A stretch of 64,000 nucleotides of DNA from Echinarachnius parma (lineage: Eukaryota > Echinodermata > Echinoidea > Clypeasteroida > Echinarachniidae). This document shows positions 7,701-18,477 of this stretch, one piece after another (within the stretch, counting starts at the first letter, position 1; every line of letters starts with the position of its first letter). The notes under the pieces are model-generated. The model saw only the letters and a program-made list of their open reading frames with translations, ran no database searches and was not told the DNA's origin. The position numbers and the translations under genes are program-made. The stretch covers positions 124,001 through 188,000 of the forward strand of contig JBAMJV010003112.1 of NCBI GenBank assembly GCA_037951105.1, in the 5' to 3' direction.

Positions 7701-10305
7701 CTATATCGAGATGACCTCGCGCAGCACGATGCAGAGCAGTTTCTCCATGATTATCGACATCATCGACTTCAGCTCCATTGCTCACCAGATACTTGACGGT
7801 CTCCAGATGACCATTCATTGATGCCCAGTGAATTGGAGATAGTTGTTCCTTTCCCCCTCTCTTTCGGATTTCAGCCCCTTGACTTATCAGATATTTTACT
7901 ATATCAAGACGGTCATATGTTGATCCTGTGTTGAACTTCTTGTTTCGATCAATTTCTCCTTCGTCAGCATCGGTTCCATATCTCATGAGATATTCAAGAA
8001 TTGACAAGTCCTTCCTTCCACCTAGTGAACTAATAGCAGCCTCAAGAGTGTTGAGGTCTCTTGCTGTTTCTAAGTGAACCCTTGATACTGCTGCATGTAG
8101 AGCTGTCAACCCGCTGTTGTTGCACTTGTTCACACAGGCACCATGACTCATCAGATATTTCACTATATCTAGATATCCAAATAATGATGCTACGTGCAAG
8201 GCCGTGCATTCGTCTTTATCTCCCTTACTCACATCAGCCCCTTGAGTGATAAGATGCTTCACTATATCAAGTTGTCCACTCCGCGATGCCTCGTGCAAAG
8301 CTGTCCATCCATCTGAATCACACGCGTTCACGTAAGCTCCTACATAGAGCACATACTTCACTACATCCATATGACCTTTAAGTGATGCGGCGGTCAGAAC
8401 AGAACATGCATCATTATCGCCTTTGTTCACATCAGCCCCACAGCTTACGAGGTATTCCACTGTTTTGAGATGCCCATCATGTGAGGCTGCAAACAGGGCT
8501 GTCCATCCATCATTGTCTCCCTTATTGACATCTGTCCCTTGACTGATCAGATATTCCACTGTTTTGAGATGACCTCCATGTGATGCTGCATGCAGAGCTG
8601 TCCATCCATCATCCCTCCCATTGCTTACATCCGCCCCTTGAGTGATCAGATATTTCACTGTTTCGATATGCCCTTCCTCTGATGCTGCATGCAGGGCTGT
8701 CAATCCACCATTATCTCCCTTGTTCACATCTGCCCCTTGACCTATCAAATAGTTCACTATATCGAGATTACCTTGCACTGATGCTGCATGCAGGGCTGTC
8801 AATCCACCATTCTCTCCCTTGTTCACATCTGCCCCTTGACCTATCAAATAGTTCACTATATCGAGATGACCTTGCAGTGATGCTACATGTAGTGATGTCA
8901 CTCCATCATTGGTTCCCTTGTTTACATCCGCCCCTTGACTGATCAGATAGTTCACTGTATCGATATGGCCTTCCTCTGATGCTGCATGCAGAGCTGTCCA
9001 TCCATCATCATGTTCCTTGTTCACATCCGCCCCTTGACTGGTGGGATATTCGACTGTATCAAGGTGACCGCTCTCTGATGACACATGCAGAGCTGTACAT
9101 CCATCATCCATTCCCTTGATCACATCCGCCCCTTGATTGATAAGATATTCGACTGTATCAAGGGGACCGCTCTCTGATGACATATGAAGGGCTGTCCATC
9201 CATCATCATCTTTCTTGTTCACATCCACCCCTTGACTGATCAGATATTTCACTGTATCGATATGACCTTCCAGTGATGCTACATGCAGGGATGTCCCTCC
9301 ATCGTCAATTCCCTTGTTCACATCCGCCCCTTGATTGATCAGATATTTCACTGTATCAATATTATCTTCCCGCGATGCTGCATGCAGAGCTGTCCATCCA
9401 TCATCATGTTCCTTGTTTACATCCGCCCCTTGACTGATCAGATATTTCACTGTATCAATATGACCTTCCTGGGATGCTGCATGCAGAGCTGTCCATCCAT
9501 CATCATGTTCCTTGTTCACATCCGCCCCTTGACTGGTGGGATATTTGACTGTATCAAGGTTACCGCTCTCTGATGACATATGAAGGGCTGTCCATCCATC
9601 ATCATCTTTCTTGTTCACATCCGTCCCTTGACTGATCAGATATTTCACTGTATCGATATGACCTTCCAGTGATGCTGCATGCAGGGCTGTCCCTCCATCG
9701 TCAATTCCCTTGTTCACATCCGCCCCTTGATTGATAAGATATTTCACTGTATCATTATTACCTTCCCGCGATGATGCATGCAGAGCTGTCCATCCATCAT
9801 CATGTTCCTCGTTCACATCCGTCCCTTGACTGATCCGATATTTCGCTGTATCGATATGACCTTCCAGTGATGCTGCATGCAGGGCTACCCCTCTATCGTC
9901 AATTCCCTTGTTCACATCCGCCCCTTGACTGGTGGGATATTCGACTGTATCAAGGTGACCGCTCTCTGACGACATATGCAGAGCTGTCCCTCCATCATCC
10001 TTTCCCTTGATCACATCCGCCCCTTGAGTGATCAGATATTCGACTGTAAGGTGACTGCTCTCTGATGACATATGAAGGGCTGTCCATCCATCATCATATT
10101 TCTTGTTCACATCCGCCTCTTGACTGATCATATATTTCACTGTATCATTATGACCTTCCCGTGATGCTTCATGCAGAGTTGTCCATCCATCATTTATTCC
10201 CTTGTTCACATCCACCCCTTGGCTGATAAGACATTTCACTCTATCGATATGACCTTCCTTGGATGCTGCATGCAGGGCTGTGTGTCTACCAAAACGAGCA
10301 CCCAT
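4783..10305 (-). CDS. Giant ankyrin-repeat protein (1840 aa, intronless)
   Basis: One uninterrupted reading frame encodes about 50 ankyrin repeats of ~33 residues. The consensus is DGWTALHAASxxGHLDTVKYLISQ followed by GADVNKG. Such stacks form solenoids that bind partner proteins; nothing identifies a specific partner. The start at 10305 (MGARFGRHTALHAAS) puts the first repeat within nine residues, with no signal peptide. Repeats in the first ~900 residues are almost uniform, while those after ~1300 are more divergent. Residues ~479-863 and ~864-1247 are near-identical copies produced by a tandem duplication. The last ~50 residues are not ankyrin-like, and a strong GTACGT donor site at 4889-4894 precedes them. 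The real transcript may therefore splice from about 4895 onward, possibly to the ZU5-like exon at 2224-2538, rather than end at 4783. Confidence 0.85.
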   Translation of the reverse strand: MGARFGRHTALHAASKEGHIDRVKCLISQGVDVNKGINDGWTTLHEASREGHNDTVKYMISQEADVNKKYDDGWTALHMSSESSHLTVEYLITQGADVIKGKDDGGTALHMSSESGHLDTVEYPTSQGADVNKGIDDRGVALHAASLEGHIDTAKYRISQGTDVNEEHDDGWTALHASSREGNNDTVKYLINQGADVNKGIDDGGTALHAASLEGHIDTVKYLISQGTDVNKKDDDGWTALHMSSESGNLDTVKYPTSQGADVNKEHDDGWTALHAASQEGHIDTVKYLISQGADVNKEHDDGWTALHAASREDNIDTVKYLINQGADVNKGIDDGGTSLHVASLEGHIDTVKYLISQGVDVNKKDDDGWTALHMSSESGPLDTVEYLINQGADVIKGMDDGCTALHVSSESGHLDTVEYPTSQGADVNKEHDDGWTALHAASEEGHIDTVNYLISQGADVNKGTNDGVTSLHVASLQGHLDIVNYLIGQGADVNKGENGGLTALHAASVQGNLDIVNYLIGQGADVNKGDNGGLTALHAASEEGHIETVKYLITQGADVSNGRDDGWTALHAASHGGHLKTVEYLISQGTDVNKGDNDGWTALFAASHDGHLKTVEYLVSCGADVNKGDNDACSVLTAASLKGHMDVVKYVLYVGAYVNACDSDGWTALHEASRSGQLDIVKHLITQGADVSKGDKDECTALHVASLFGYLDIVKYLMSHGACVNKCNNSGLTALHAAVSRVHLETARDLNTLEAAISSLGGRKDLSILEYLMRYGTDADEGEIDRNKKFNTGSTYDRLDIVKYLISQGAEIRKRGGKEQLSPIHWASMNGHLETVKYLVSNGAEVDDVDNHGETALHRAARGHLDIVNYLIGQGADVNKGENGGLTALHAASLQGNLDIVNYLIGQGADVNKGDNGGLTALHAASEEGHIETVKYLITQGADVSNGRDDGWTALHAASHGGHLKTVEYLISQGTDVNKGDNDGWTALYAASHDGHLKTVEYLVSCGADVNKGDNDACSVLTAASLKGHMDVVKYVLYVGAYVNACDSDGWTALHEASRSGQLDIVKHLITQGADVSKGDKDECTALHVASLFGYLDIVKYLMSHGACVNKCNNSGLTALHAAVSRVHLETARDLNTLEAAISSLGGRKDLSILEYLMIYGTDADEGEIDRNKFNTGSTYDRLDIVKYLISQGAEIRKRGGKEQLSPIHWASMNGHLETVKYLVSNGAEVDDVDNHGETALHRAARHGALATIKYLVCEKGDTNTRSNTGTTALHISSSKGNSEAVSILLISGCNLHEIDNKGLTALHHAAGAGHRDTVELLVNEGSDIFVVDQIGHTSLHYALTRGFPDVVKLLARRGADLADRDKPNASNKALYNGSQKGRLEDSKILIEDVANINCRVNGGLTALHTASSEGQLEVVEQLLCQGANLTLKDVNGRTSFRREVKGGYLCTTQLLINHGSESVDVDNIGETPLHYALTQGLLDVVKPIARRGAYSADRNKPNAPNKALFDASQKSQLEAIKLLLEGGANINGQLEVVEHLFCQGADSTLREVDGQTALHHAAKAGHIHTNEILINHGPEPFAVDTGGNTPLHYTLTRGFPNVVKLIARGGADLVDSNKPNVSTKVLFDVAQKSILCHGADWKLTNVDVHTALHHAAKQGHLQTTERINTPLHYVLLQGVEDVEKLSRRRGAALVDSVKANAPKVVLFDASQRGQLEVAKYLIADGFQITCYVTARMSAAHIGSSKGQLEVVQYSVRQGADWMLKDVNGQTALHHASQNDHVDVVNCLLWTKSECSPNGQEKGYVFCQFLKNAIDDLWNIQNHQPGSTLEHTFKGYISI
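4889..4894 (-). promoter_or_regulatory. Candidate splice donor at the end of the ankyrin array
   Basis: Minus-strand AAGGG|GTACGT lies just after the last complete ankyrin repeat. Use of it would leave a phase 2 exon end. The ZU5-like exon enters in phase 1, so at least one further exon would be needed between them. Confidence 0.35.
6565..8871. repeat. 1.15 kb tandem duplication within the ankyrin gene
   Basis: 6565-7716 and 7717-8871 are a head-to-tail duplicate. Reading both copies side by side, I find three substitutions and one 3-base insertion in about 1152 positions. The substitutions are at 6827/7982, the tgcaTaca/tgcaAaca codon near 7332/8487, and near 7632/8783. All three change an amino acid (I/R, Y/F, L/V) and the insertion adds one lysine. 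The break falls inside an ankyrin repeat and keeps the frame. Confidence 0.9.
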
Positions 10306-10890
10306 TGTGTGCTAGTTTCGACTTAGTTTAACATGTTATTGTATCTTTACTAATGTACATAGCTCGATGTGTGAAAAGAAATTATCATCTATTCACGATT
10401 CAACGAGGTATAGTATGCTCAATTTAATCTTGATGTCGATGAATGTAGTCGGCTTGAAGTGTGCAAGGGGAACAAAAAAGCAGTGATTAGACAATGTGAC
10501 TTTTAGAAGATTATCAAAATCGGAAAAGAATCGACGTCTATAGCTTCAACTGTCTCAGCTGGGAATAAAACACAATAAGTTAGTCCCCCTAAACAACTGC
10601 TCATTGTTTCATAACCAATCATTGTTCCATGATGTCATCTTACCAAAACAAAATTTACATTTTGTTATGTATATGATGTGCGAAAATCAGATATATTGAT
10701 CACTTCATAGCTGAATGAGCACAAACAAAATTACCCAATGTTAAAAGTTACAAGAACTTGCGCATACATGTGCATTGTTGTGAAATATATATTTCTACAT
10801 TACTAGAATACCAGATATTATCTGCATTAGATACATGAACGACATGCTAGAATATTTCTCTGTTGAGATTATTATTCCTGGGAGAAATAA
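10306..10890. other. Upstream region of the ankyrin gene; no gene seen
   Basis: About 585 bases of AT-rich sequence between the ankyrin start codon and the next transposon fragment. It should hold the minus-strand promoter or a 5' UTR intron. I see no clear TATA box in a sensible position. Confidence 0.35.
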
Positions 10891-11435
10891 TTGAATTGAA
10901 TTGAATTGAATTGAATTAAATTTTATTAACCACTTTCATAAAAACATGCAAATACAATATAAACACAAGTACAATTTACAGAGATCATTACAATAATAAG
11001 TACAAAGTAAGTGTGATAACAAACAAACAATGGAAGGAAAAAAAACAAGAAGAAGAGAAGAGAGAGGAAAGAAAAGAATTATGAAGTGGAAGGATCATCA
11101 GGAAAGTTGCGGAGAACTTATGAATAGATGACCCTAGAGCATTGAAAATAGAAAAAGGGTAAGAGGATAACTACAAAGGATAACGGAAGGGAGGGCTGTT
11201 GAATTTAAATGTGTTGCATTAAATACATTTTCAATTTTCTTTTAAAAGTGCTTAATGTTGCACACTGTTTAATGTCATTGGCAAGTTTGTTCCACAATAA
11301 TGGTCCTTTATATAAAAATATAGAATTTGAAACAGATTTACGGCCATATATTAATCGAGTGTCAGAGGCAAATCTCGTATTATACTGATGCACATCACTG
11401 TTGCACTGAAACATATTATTAAAAGTCATAGGTAC
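10891..11435 (-). mobile_element. 5'-truncated non-LTR retrotransposon, 3' end
   Basis: The minus strand encodes the typical C-terminal tail of a CR1/L2-type reverse transcriptase polyprotein: VHQYNTR, then LLWNKLANDIKQ, then FKRKLKMYL. A short 3' UTR follows, ending in a (TTCAA)n microsatellite (plus-strand TTGAA repeats from 10891 to about 10916). Only the last part of the element is present, which is normal for target-primed insertions. A (TTCATGGAC)n tract separates it from the next element. Confidence 0.75.
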
Positions 11436-11459
11436 TTCATGGACTTCATGGACTTCATG

Positions 11460-14400
11460 CGTGGATCGCATGCAAGCCGCCTCGTCACTCCTGCAACTCG
11501 GCAGTAAAATCGAACGAAAATGCGGTGAAATGTGTTTCATGTCATAAATGGATACACTTATTATGCTCAATAATAGAAAATGATTGTTATCATTCAGATT
11601 TGGACTGGATATGTTCTCATTGTCTATTAAGTGAACTCCCGTTTCAAGAAGAAGAAGACGATCACGTTGATGATATTGACATTGATAAGGAAAATTCGGT
11701 TAACTCAGAGATTAATTTTGATGCTGTGTGTAGTGAACTTAAATCAATATCCGGTATAAGCATTGCTCATCTAAATGTCTGTTCGTTGTTGAAAAATATT
11801 GATGAGATAAGATTACTCTTGGATGAAGCAAAAATAAATATTTTGACGATGTGTGAGACGCGCCTAGATGGTTCTGTGTCGGATAATGAAATATGTATTG
11901 ATGGCTACAATATTGTTCGTAACGATAGAAACAGAATTGGAGGTGGAGTTATTATGTATATACGGAACACAGTGGATTTCAAGATTCTTGCAGAATATCA
12001 GAACCACGATTTAGAAATTATTTGTATTCAAGTTAATTTGTATAAACAGAAACCTTTTATATTAATGTCCTGGTACAGACCACCGGACTCGAGTATAAAT
12101 GTTTTTGATAAATTAGAAAATATCTTGCAAGACATTGAAACCCATTCATGTGATTTTGTTTTGGTTGGTGACTTAAATTGTGATGTATTACACAACCCTC
12201 CATCAAACAATACTAATCGGCTGTGTAGAGTGGCAGATGAATATGGTTTGACACAATGTGTAAAGACAGCGACGAGGGTCTCAAAACACTCTCAAACGCT
12301 AATTGACCATGTATATACTTCAGCAGTTGACAATGTTACTCGATGCAATGTTGTTCCATTAAGTTTAAGTGACCATGACATGGTGATTTTTTCATGGCGT
12401 AAATGTAAACCGAGATTTGATGGAAATCACTATTATATTACTTCACGTAATATTTAAAAAAAATGATATTGAGTCTTTCGTTAGTGATCTTCGACAAATT
12501 TCTCTGAACGATGTTTTAGATGAAGATTCTATAGAAAATGCATATGCAATTTGGGTAAAAAAAATTCGTTTTGTTTTGAATAAACATGCACCAGTAAAAA
12601 AGAGGAGAATTCGACATCGAAAATCACCATGGATGACACGGGAAATTTCGGATCTAATTCGTAAGAGGGATAAAGCTAAAAAGACTGCTAAACGAACAAA
12701 TACTGACTCTAGTTGGGAACATTAAAATTACGAAATCAAGTTACGTCGAATGTAAGAAAAGCTAAACGGAAATATATTATTGAAAGTATAAAAAAAAATA
12801 TTGGTAATTCTACAATGATATGGAAAGTTTTACGAGAATTGATTCCAACCTCTAAAGGCGTTAATGTAATTAGAAGAATAGTTTTTGAAGGAGTTGAATA
12901 TAATGAACAGAAAAGTATTGCAAATGCTTTAAATGAGCACTTCTGTACCATAGCCTCGAATCGTGGACAAACTGTACAATTTAAAGATAATCCCTTACAA
13001 TTTGTGTCTAAAGTCAATACCACATTTAGCTTTAGTCAGGTGCCTGTTGAAGAAGTTAAAAAGTGTCTTGATGAAACACCCCGCAATAAGGCTACTGGTC
13101 TTGATGCCATTCCATGTTGTATTTTGAAGGACTCGTCTCCATTGATAATAGATTCGCTCACGCATTTGATAAATCTATCTTTGAGTGAAGGTGTAATACC
13201 GAGTGAATGGAAACGCGCTCGAATAACACCCCTTTTTAAAGGAGGTGATGCGAGTAATCCTATGAACTATAGGCCCATATCCGTACTACCTGTACTTTCG
13301 AAAATTCTAGAAAAAGTTGTTTTTAAACAAGTCTATAGATATTTAAGTGAACATGACTTGTTAATTAAAAATCCATATGGCTTTCGTCCAAAATTTTCAT
13401 CCGAATTAGCATTATTGAATTTGACGGAAAATATTAGTAAGTCCAAGTGGGCAAGTTGTTGGTTTGGTGACCTTAGATCTTGAAAAGGCATTCGATATGG
13501 TGCCCCATGATAAATTGATTGATAAATTAGAGTTTTGTGGGTTCCAGGATGAAGCGATACGATGGTTTAAAGATTATTTTAAACTCAGAAAACAGTTAAC
13601 TGTTATCAATGGAAATGAATCAAAAGAAAAAAAGTACATTGTGGTGTCCCTCAGGGACGTATTCTGGGGCCACTTATGTTTATTATATACATGAATGATT
13701 TACCCAGTGTATTGAAGCATTGTAAAGTATCTTTATACGCCGATGACACTTGTATATATTTTGCATCCAATGATCCTGCAGAACTAGAAAATATGATTAA
13801 TGATGATTTATCATCTATCTATAATTGGTTGTTGCATAACAAACTCATGTTAAATGTCAAAAAATGTAAATGTATGCTGATAGGTGCACATTGCAAACGT
13901 AAACGTTTTGAAAATATTAATATAAAAATCGATAATTCCACTTTGATTAAAGTTGATCAATGTAAATATCTTGGTATTATAATTGATACAAACTTCCAAT
14001 GGAAACCACAATGTGATAATGTAAAAACGAAAGTACTTCGTAACTTTTATGTCCTTAGAAGGGCGCGGCCATACATTGATCAAAGCACGGCATTGTTACT
14101 GTATAATACGATGGTCCGACAACACTTTGAATACTGTAGCACAATATGGATGAAGCCTAATACTTGTCAAATAAAAAGACTTCAGACCCTTCAAAATAGA
14201 GCCCTGAGAATAGTACTTAAAATAGATTATCGCTTTAGTAGACAGAGGTTGTTCCAAATGTTACAAGTTGAATGCTTATGCGCTAAAGTAAAGAAAGACC
14301 TTGTTATTCTTGTCAAGCTCCTAAATAATTTATTGCCCGACACTCTTTCATTTGAAATTAACTATAAGGTATTTAATTATGGACTTAGAAACACTCAACG

Positions 14401-14850
14401 TACAATCCAACTTCCAAAGCCCCAAACAAACTTTTGTAAAAATAGTACGATTTATTTAGCATCGAAATTATTCAATAACCTTCCACAAAATGTTAGACTT
14501 GAAACCAGATTATCTTTGTTTGTAAAATATATTTCTTTCCCCCTTGAACTGTAACCATTTTGTTTAAATAGTAATCACATTTCCCATCAAACAGTAATTA
14601 ATCACGACTTTTGGGATCTTTCAGACTTTTATGATTATTTAATTGTACTGCAATTTTTTTATTTTTTTTTAAATAAGCTTCTTTATTGTATCTTAATGTA
14701 AGTTTAATTTTGTATTTATGTAAACAATTGTATTTTGTTTAATTCGTTTTCTGTATTTTGTATGTATATATACGGACTTGCTGAAAAACACCCTGACGGC
14801 TGATAGCGAGTTTTTATTGCCGTGTTTAAATAAATAAAACAAACAAACAA
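11460..14850 (+). mobile_element. CR1-like non-LTR retrotransposon, nearly full length, inactivated
   Basis: Domain order on the plus strand is a PHD-like zinc finger (CNS…CVSCHKWIHLLC…CSHC, about 11490-11620), an apurinic-type endonuclease (11750-12420, with LVGDLNCD and LSDHDMV), reverse transcriptase (about 13030-13800, with the YADD active site) and the C-terminal region. The 3' end is an AAATAAATAAAAC(AAAC)n tail at 14828-14850. The reading frame shifts at about 12440, 12715, 13475 and 13660, so the copy cannot make the polyprotein. The 5' end is not defined. Confidence 0.88.
11490..14554 (+). pseudogene. Endonuclease-reverse transcriptase polyprotein, frameshifted
   Basis: Five overlapping open segments (11490-12457, 12417-12725, 12713-13483, 13464-13694, 13676-14554) together cover endonuclease and reverse transcriptase of the CR1/L2 group. 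Recognisable reverse transcriptase blocks are RNKATGLDAIP, WKRARITPLFKGG, NYRPISVLP, LDLEKAFD and SLYADDT. Each junction between segments needs a frame change. No full-length product is possible. Confidence 0.85.
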
Positions 14851-14975
14851 TGTAAAAGACAAATAGGTAAAATATTCAAAGATAAAAATAAAGGTCTAGA
14901 ATGACTTAAGAAAGGCTTATGACAAATTATACGTACTGCTCTTTTTTTGTAAGAGATAGATACGATCTAGTAAAT

Positions 14976-15707
14976 CTAATAAACATGACTCCTCCATTTC
15001 AAATCCCTATCAATAATAACGCCTAAAAACTTTGTTGAATCGGTGTGCTGTATTTCTTTATCATCCATATATATTTTTATTTTATCAATATTTTCTTTAT
15101 TAGCATTAAATACCATAATGTCAGTTTTCTCATAATTCAATTGTAATCTGTTTGCCTTAATCCACTCGCAAACCTTACGGAGTTCAATATTTAAAGTCTC
15201 CATCAAATAATCTGGATCTTTATGTTGATAAAAAATATTTGTATCATCTGCAAACAATAAAAAGTGTAATAATGGAGAAACTAAATGCAAATCATTAATG
15301 TATATAAAAAATAAGAGGGGCCCCAGGATTGAACCCTGAGGCACACCACAGCAGACTGGTTGCTGACTGGAGTATTTAAAATCATACACTGTAAATTGTT
15401 TCCTATCACTCAAATAACTTTTAAACAAATTTAATGTGGTGCCACGTATACCATAATAATGAAGTTTTGCAAGTAATACATCATGAATAATAGAGTCGAA
15501 AGCCTTTTGAAAATCTAAAAAAATGCCAACTATAATCTCATTTTTCTCCATTGCTTGTGATACATGAACTAAAAAGTCTGAAAGGGCATGAGCAGTTGAA
15601 TGTTTGGCCCTAAAACCAAATTGCTTGTTTGATAATTTAATAGTAGGAGTTGTGTACAGGCCTTCTATAGTGGTAATGTTAGCTCTTCGTTTGAAGAAAT
15701 CTGTCAT
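14976..15707 (-). pseudogene. Reverse transcriptase fragment of another CR1/L2-like element
   Basis: The 243-codon open segment carries the reverse transcriptase core: QFGFRAKHSTAHAL, FLDFQKAFDSI, CGVPQGSILGPLLF and the catalytic LFADDT. The fingers and the thumb end are cut off, and no endonuclease is present. It lies in opposite orientation to the CR1 copy that ends at 14850. The core is uninterrupted, so this is a truncated rather than a heavily mutated copy. Confidence 0.85.
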
Positions 15708-15840
15708 ATCTTGTCGAACTCGATAATTATTCAGTAATAAAACAGTACTTTTTATGGGTGATTTTAATGTGAACCCTTTACATTATGACCACGATATTTC
15801 TTTAAATTAATTCGTTAATGTTTTAAGTACTTCCTCTTAA

Positions 15841-16232
15841 AAGGACTACAGCGTCTAGATGGCCTAATTTTCACAATTCGGCTATCTATACGTAATTTTT
15901 CCTAAAGAAAAATACAGTGGCAGTCATTTATCATGAAATCAATCAATTTTGGGGTAATTAGTGAATATCTAATTGTCCTGGGAACGCCCCTTTTAAATCT
16001 CAAAAATGTGACGTCATCTAAAGAACGGACTAATGAACTAAATTCTGTAGATGACGCGTCATGACGCAAGCCAATGAATTGTCAATCACGTGTCAATCAC
16101 GCTGCCGATTCGGGACCCTAAATGTGGGTGGGGCGTAAATTGGCTGCTAAATGAGATTTGGCATCAACAAATTAGTCTTAAAGTCATCACCTATGGAATA
16201 AGTGCCAAAGTACGTTGTATTATTTAGGTCCT
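15841..16232. mobile_element. Possible TTAA-flanked MITE
   Basis: TTAA followed by AAGGACTACAGC at the left and GGTCCTT followed by TTAA at the right (15837-15840 and 16233-16236) form short inverted ends. The interior is noncoding and contains GACGTCAT-like palindromes. Only one copy is visible and the inverted repeat is short. Confidence 0.4.
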
Positions 16233-16323
16233 TTAAGTACCATTGATTGATGAGCCAACTAGAATAACATACAATTCACAAACTTGTATTGATAATATAT
16301 TCACTAATTTTCATCCATTTCTA

Positions 16324-18473
16324 AACCCCTCAAAAAAAGTTCGGAAACTCAACTTTGATCGATTATATCACTCTTATTGTTAAATTGTACTTTTTACTTT
16401 TATTGTCATTGCAATGCATGATGATCTCGCTTTAAAATGGTACATTATATGTCATTTATTTCAAATCGGGGAATGCGCAGTGCGTTTCAGAATGGAGGAC
16501 GGTCAAAAGTCAAATGTCGCAAAATGGACCGAAAGTATTCAGTTAGGAAATTTGACTATTGTGTCGTATTTTGTAATGGTCAAGTTGTATCGAAGATTGT
16601 AGCGTGTTCAAATTATCTTAAATTATCAAATTTGGTATAATTTTAAAGCCTATGTGTCTATCTTTTCAATACGGTTATGTCCGAAACAATTGTATTGATA
16701 GGTTAAGTATGGAACAGCTGAATATGGGGGAGGGCCGAAAGTAAATGTTGCAAAATGCATTTTATTTTGTGAAATTGAAGGCGTTGCATCAAAAAACGAC
16801 TATTGGAGGAGATGTTTTGGGGTTTTACATTGCATAATCATCAGTAAATTTGCGTCATGTGAAAGCATGTTTATTTTCCCTTAAATTTATGTCTCACCTG
16901 TAATAATTATGCTATTGGGGTGTGTGCAGTAAAACCGGATATGGGGGTCTATTAATGCTATAAATTTAAGACCGTGGTTTCTTGTTTCACGATTCCGGTA
17001 AGATATTCTTGTATTAATCATAACTCTATCATCATTACGTTTTGCACTATCGGAAAGCTCGTTAATTTATCTTTAATATGATATCTCATTTGCAATGATT
17101 ATGTTGAATGTGAGTGCGTAGTACAAGAAACTCACACACTTGATGTATTGAAAATGCATCAAATTTCACTAAACGTACACAAACCGGCCAGAACTGGCAT
17201 ATTAGCGCCCTCTTTGACCGTGTCGGTATGCCCTTATTACCACATAAAAACGGTAGAACATGGACCTTGCAACGTGTCATTTTGAGCCCCATACATTTAG
17301 AGGTACTACGCCCACCTCAATCACATAACCACTATGAATGGGGCATTATGTTATTGGCAAATTAACACGCTTCAACATGATGTTGAATTTCCTAATGATT
17401 ATGTAAATTAAAGTACTAAGATATCTCCACAAAAAGTCGTTTTTGGATGCAACGCCTTCAATTTCACACAATCAAATGCCCTTTTTTTTACATTTTGCAG
17501 TCGATCCTCCGCAATATTCAACTTAAAGGGAAAGTTGAGTTTTGGTAGAGAGGGCGCTAGACTACTTAATTGGTTTGTGAGGTAATGTAAAACTGAGTGT
17601 AAAATTTGAAAGAGCATAATATTTAAACAATAAAGTCATCTTTGTTTGATCAAAATCGGTTCAGAAACGGCTGAAATATCCATAAATATAACAATTTGTA
17701 ATAAACCCGGGGCCCGGGTTTATTAGAGAATTTTGAACCAGCCGTTAAAAATTCAAAAAAATGCTTCCTCTTTTCAAAAAGTTACAAAATAGGTATTTAA
17801 ATAGTTGTTGGTTATTTCTCTATCTAATCACTATTTCAACAAAGCATCACATGCACAATATTTTATTCAAAATGATTGAAACCGATGAGTGTTTAGAGAG
17901 CGCCCTCTTACGTTTTAACGGCTCTTTTTGAATGATAACATGATCTTTACTACGTCATTTGTAATTTTGTGTTCCTTTCTAGTTATAACTATTAGTTTGT
18001 AATGTAATGATGTAGGTTTTGGTTACTAAAATTCAGTTTCACTAATACTGTACTCTCCTTACCAGAACTCAACTATCCCTTTAATTGTACTTACCCGGCT
18101 TTCATAATCATTCGAAGTGAGGTGTCATTGGAAAGATAATTAAACGGGCTTTTGTCTGATACCATATTCAACAGTATTTTTTCATTGTCAAGATATTCAT
18201 CGTCGAAAGAATTTGAACTTGAGAAAGACCCTGATACGGGTGTCGGACCTTCCAACTGAAGTTTGTTGGCGCATTTTGTGACATTGCACTTCTGACATTC
18301 CCCCATTCTCAGATATACTGCGCATACCTCCTGCTCGTGAAGCTTACGAATTTGGTATCATTTTAAAGAGGTATACACACACTTTCAAGTGATACCAAAT
18401 ATAACAATTATGATTTCATAATAAAATAGATATAATTGATGAAACTTGAGTTTCCGAACTTTTTTTGAGGGGT
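16324..18473. mobile_element. 2.15 kb foldback element with long inverted arms
   Basis: The ends share TAAACCCCTCAAAAAAAGTT and continue as matching inverted sequence (GTTCGGAAACTCAA…ATTATATC), with TA at the outer edge of both. Further pairs inside also match in inverted orientation. One pair is TGCGCAGTGCG…AATGGAGGACGGTC (about 16485-16505) with the complement at about 18285-18330. The other is GTGAAATTGAAGGCGTTGCATC (about 16778) with the complement at about 17440-17465. The two halves can therefore pair over several hundred bases. A family A MITE (17527-18080) is inserted in the right arm. No transposase is seen. Confidence 0.7.
17527..18080. mobile_element. TTAA-flanked MITE, family A
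   Basis: A complete 554 bp copy with ends AGGGAAAGTTGAGTTTTGG and CCAGAACTCAACTATCCCT in inverted orientation. TTAA lies at both flanks (17523-17526 and 18081-18084). The interior is noncoding and carries a GGGCCCGGGTTTATTAGA stretch. TTAA target duplication is the piggyBac-type signature (it also occurs in Kolobok and Sola3). Confidence 0.8.
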
Positions 18474-18477
18474 TTAT

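Noticed and set aside
5115..9573. Plus-strand and alternative-frame reading frames over the ankyrin gene
   Set aside because: They are shadows of the repetitive ankyrin coding sequence and repeat with its 99-base period.
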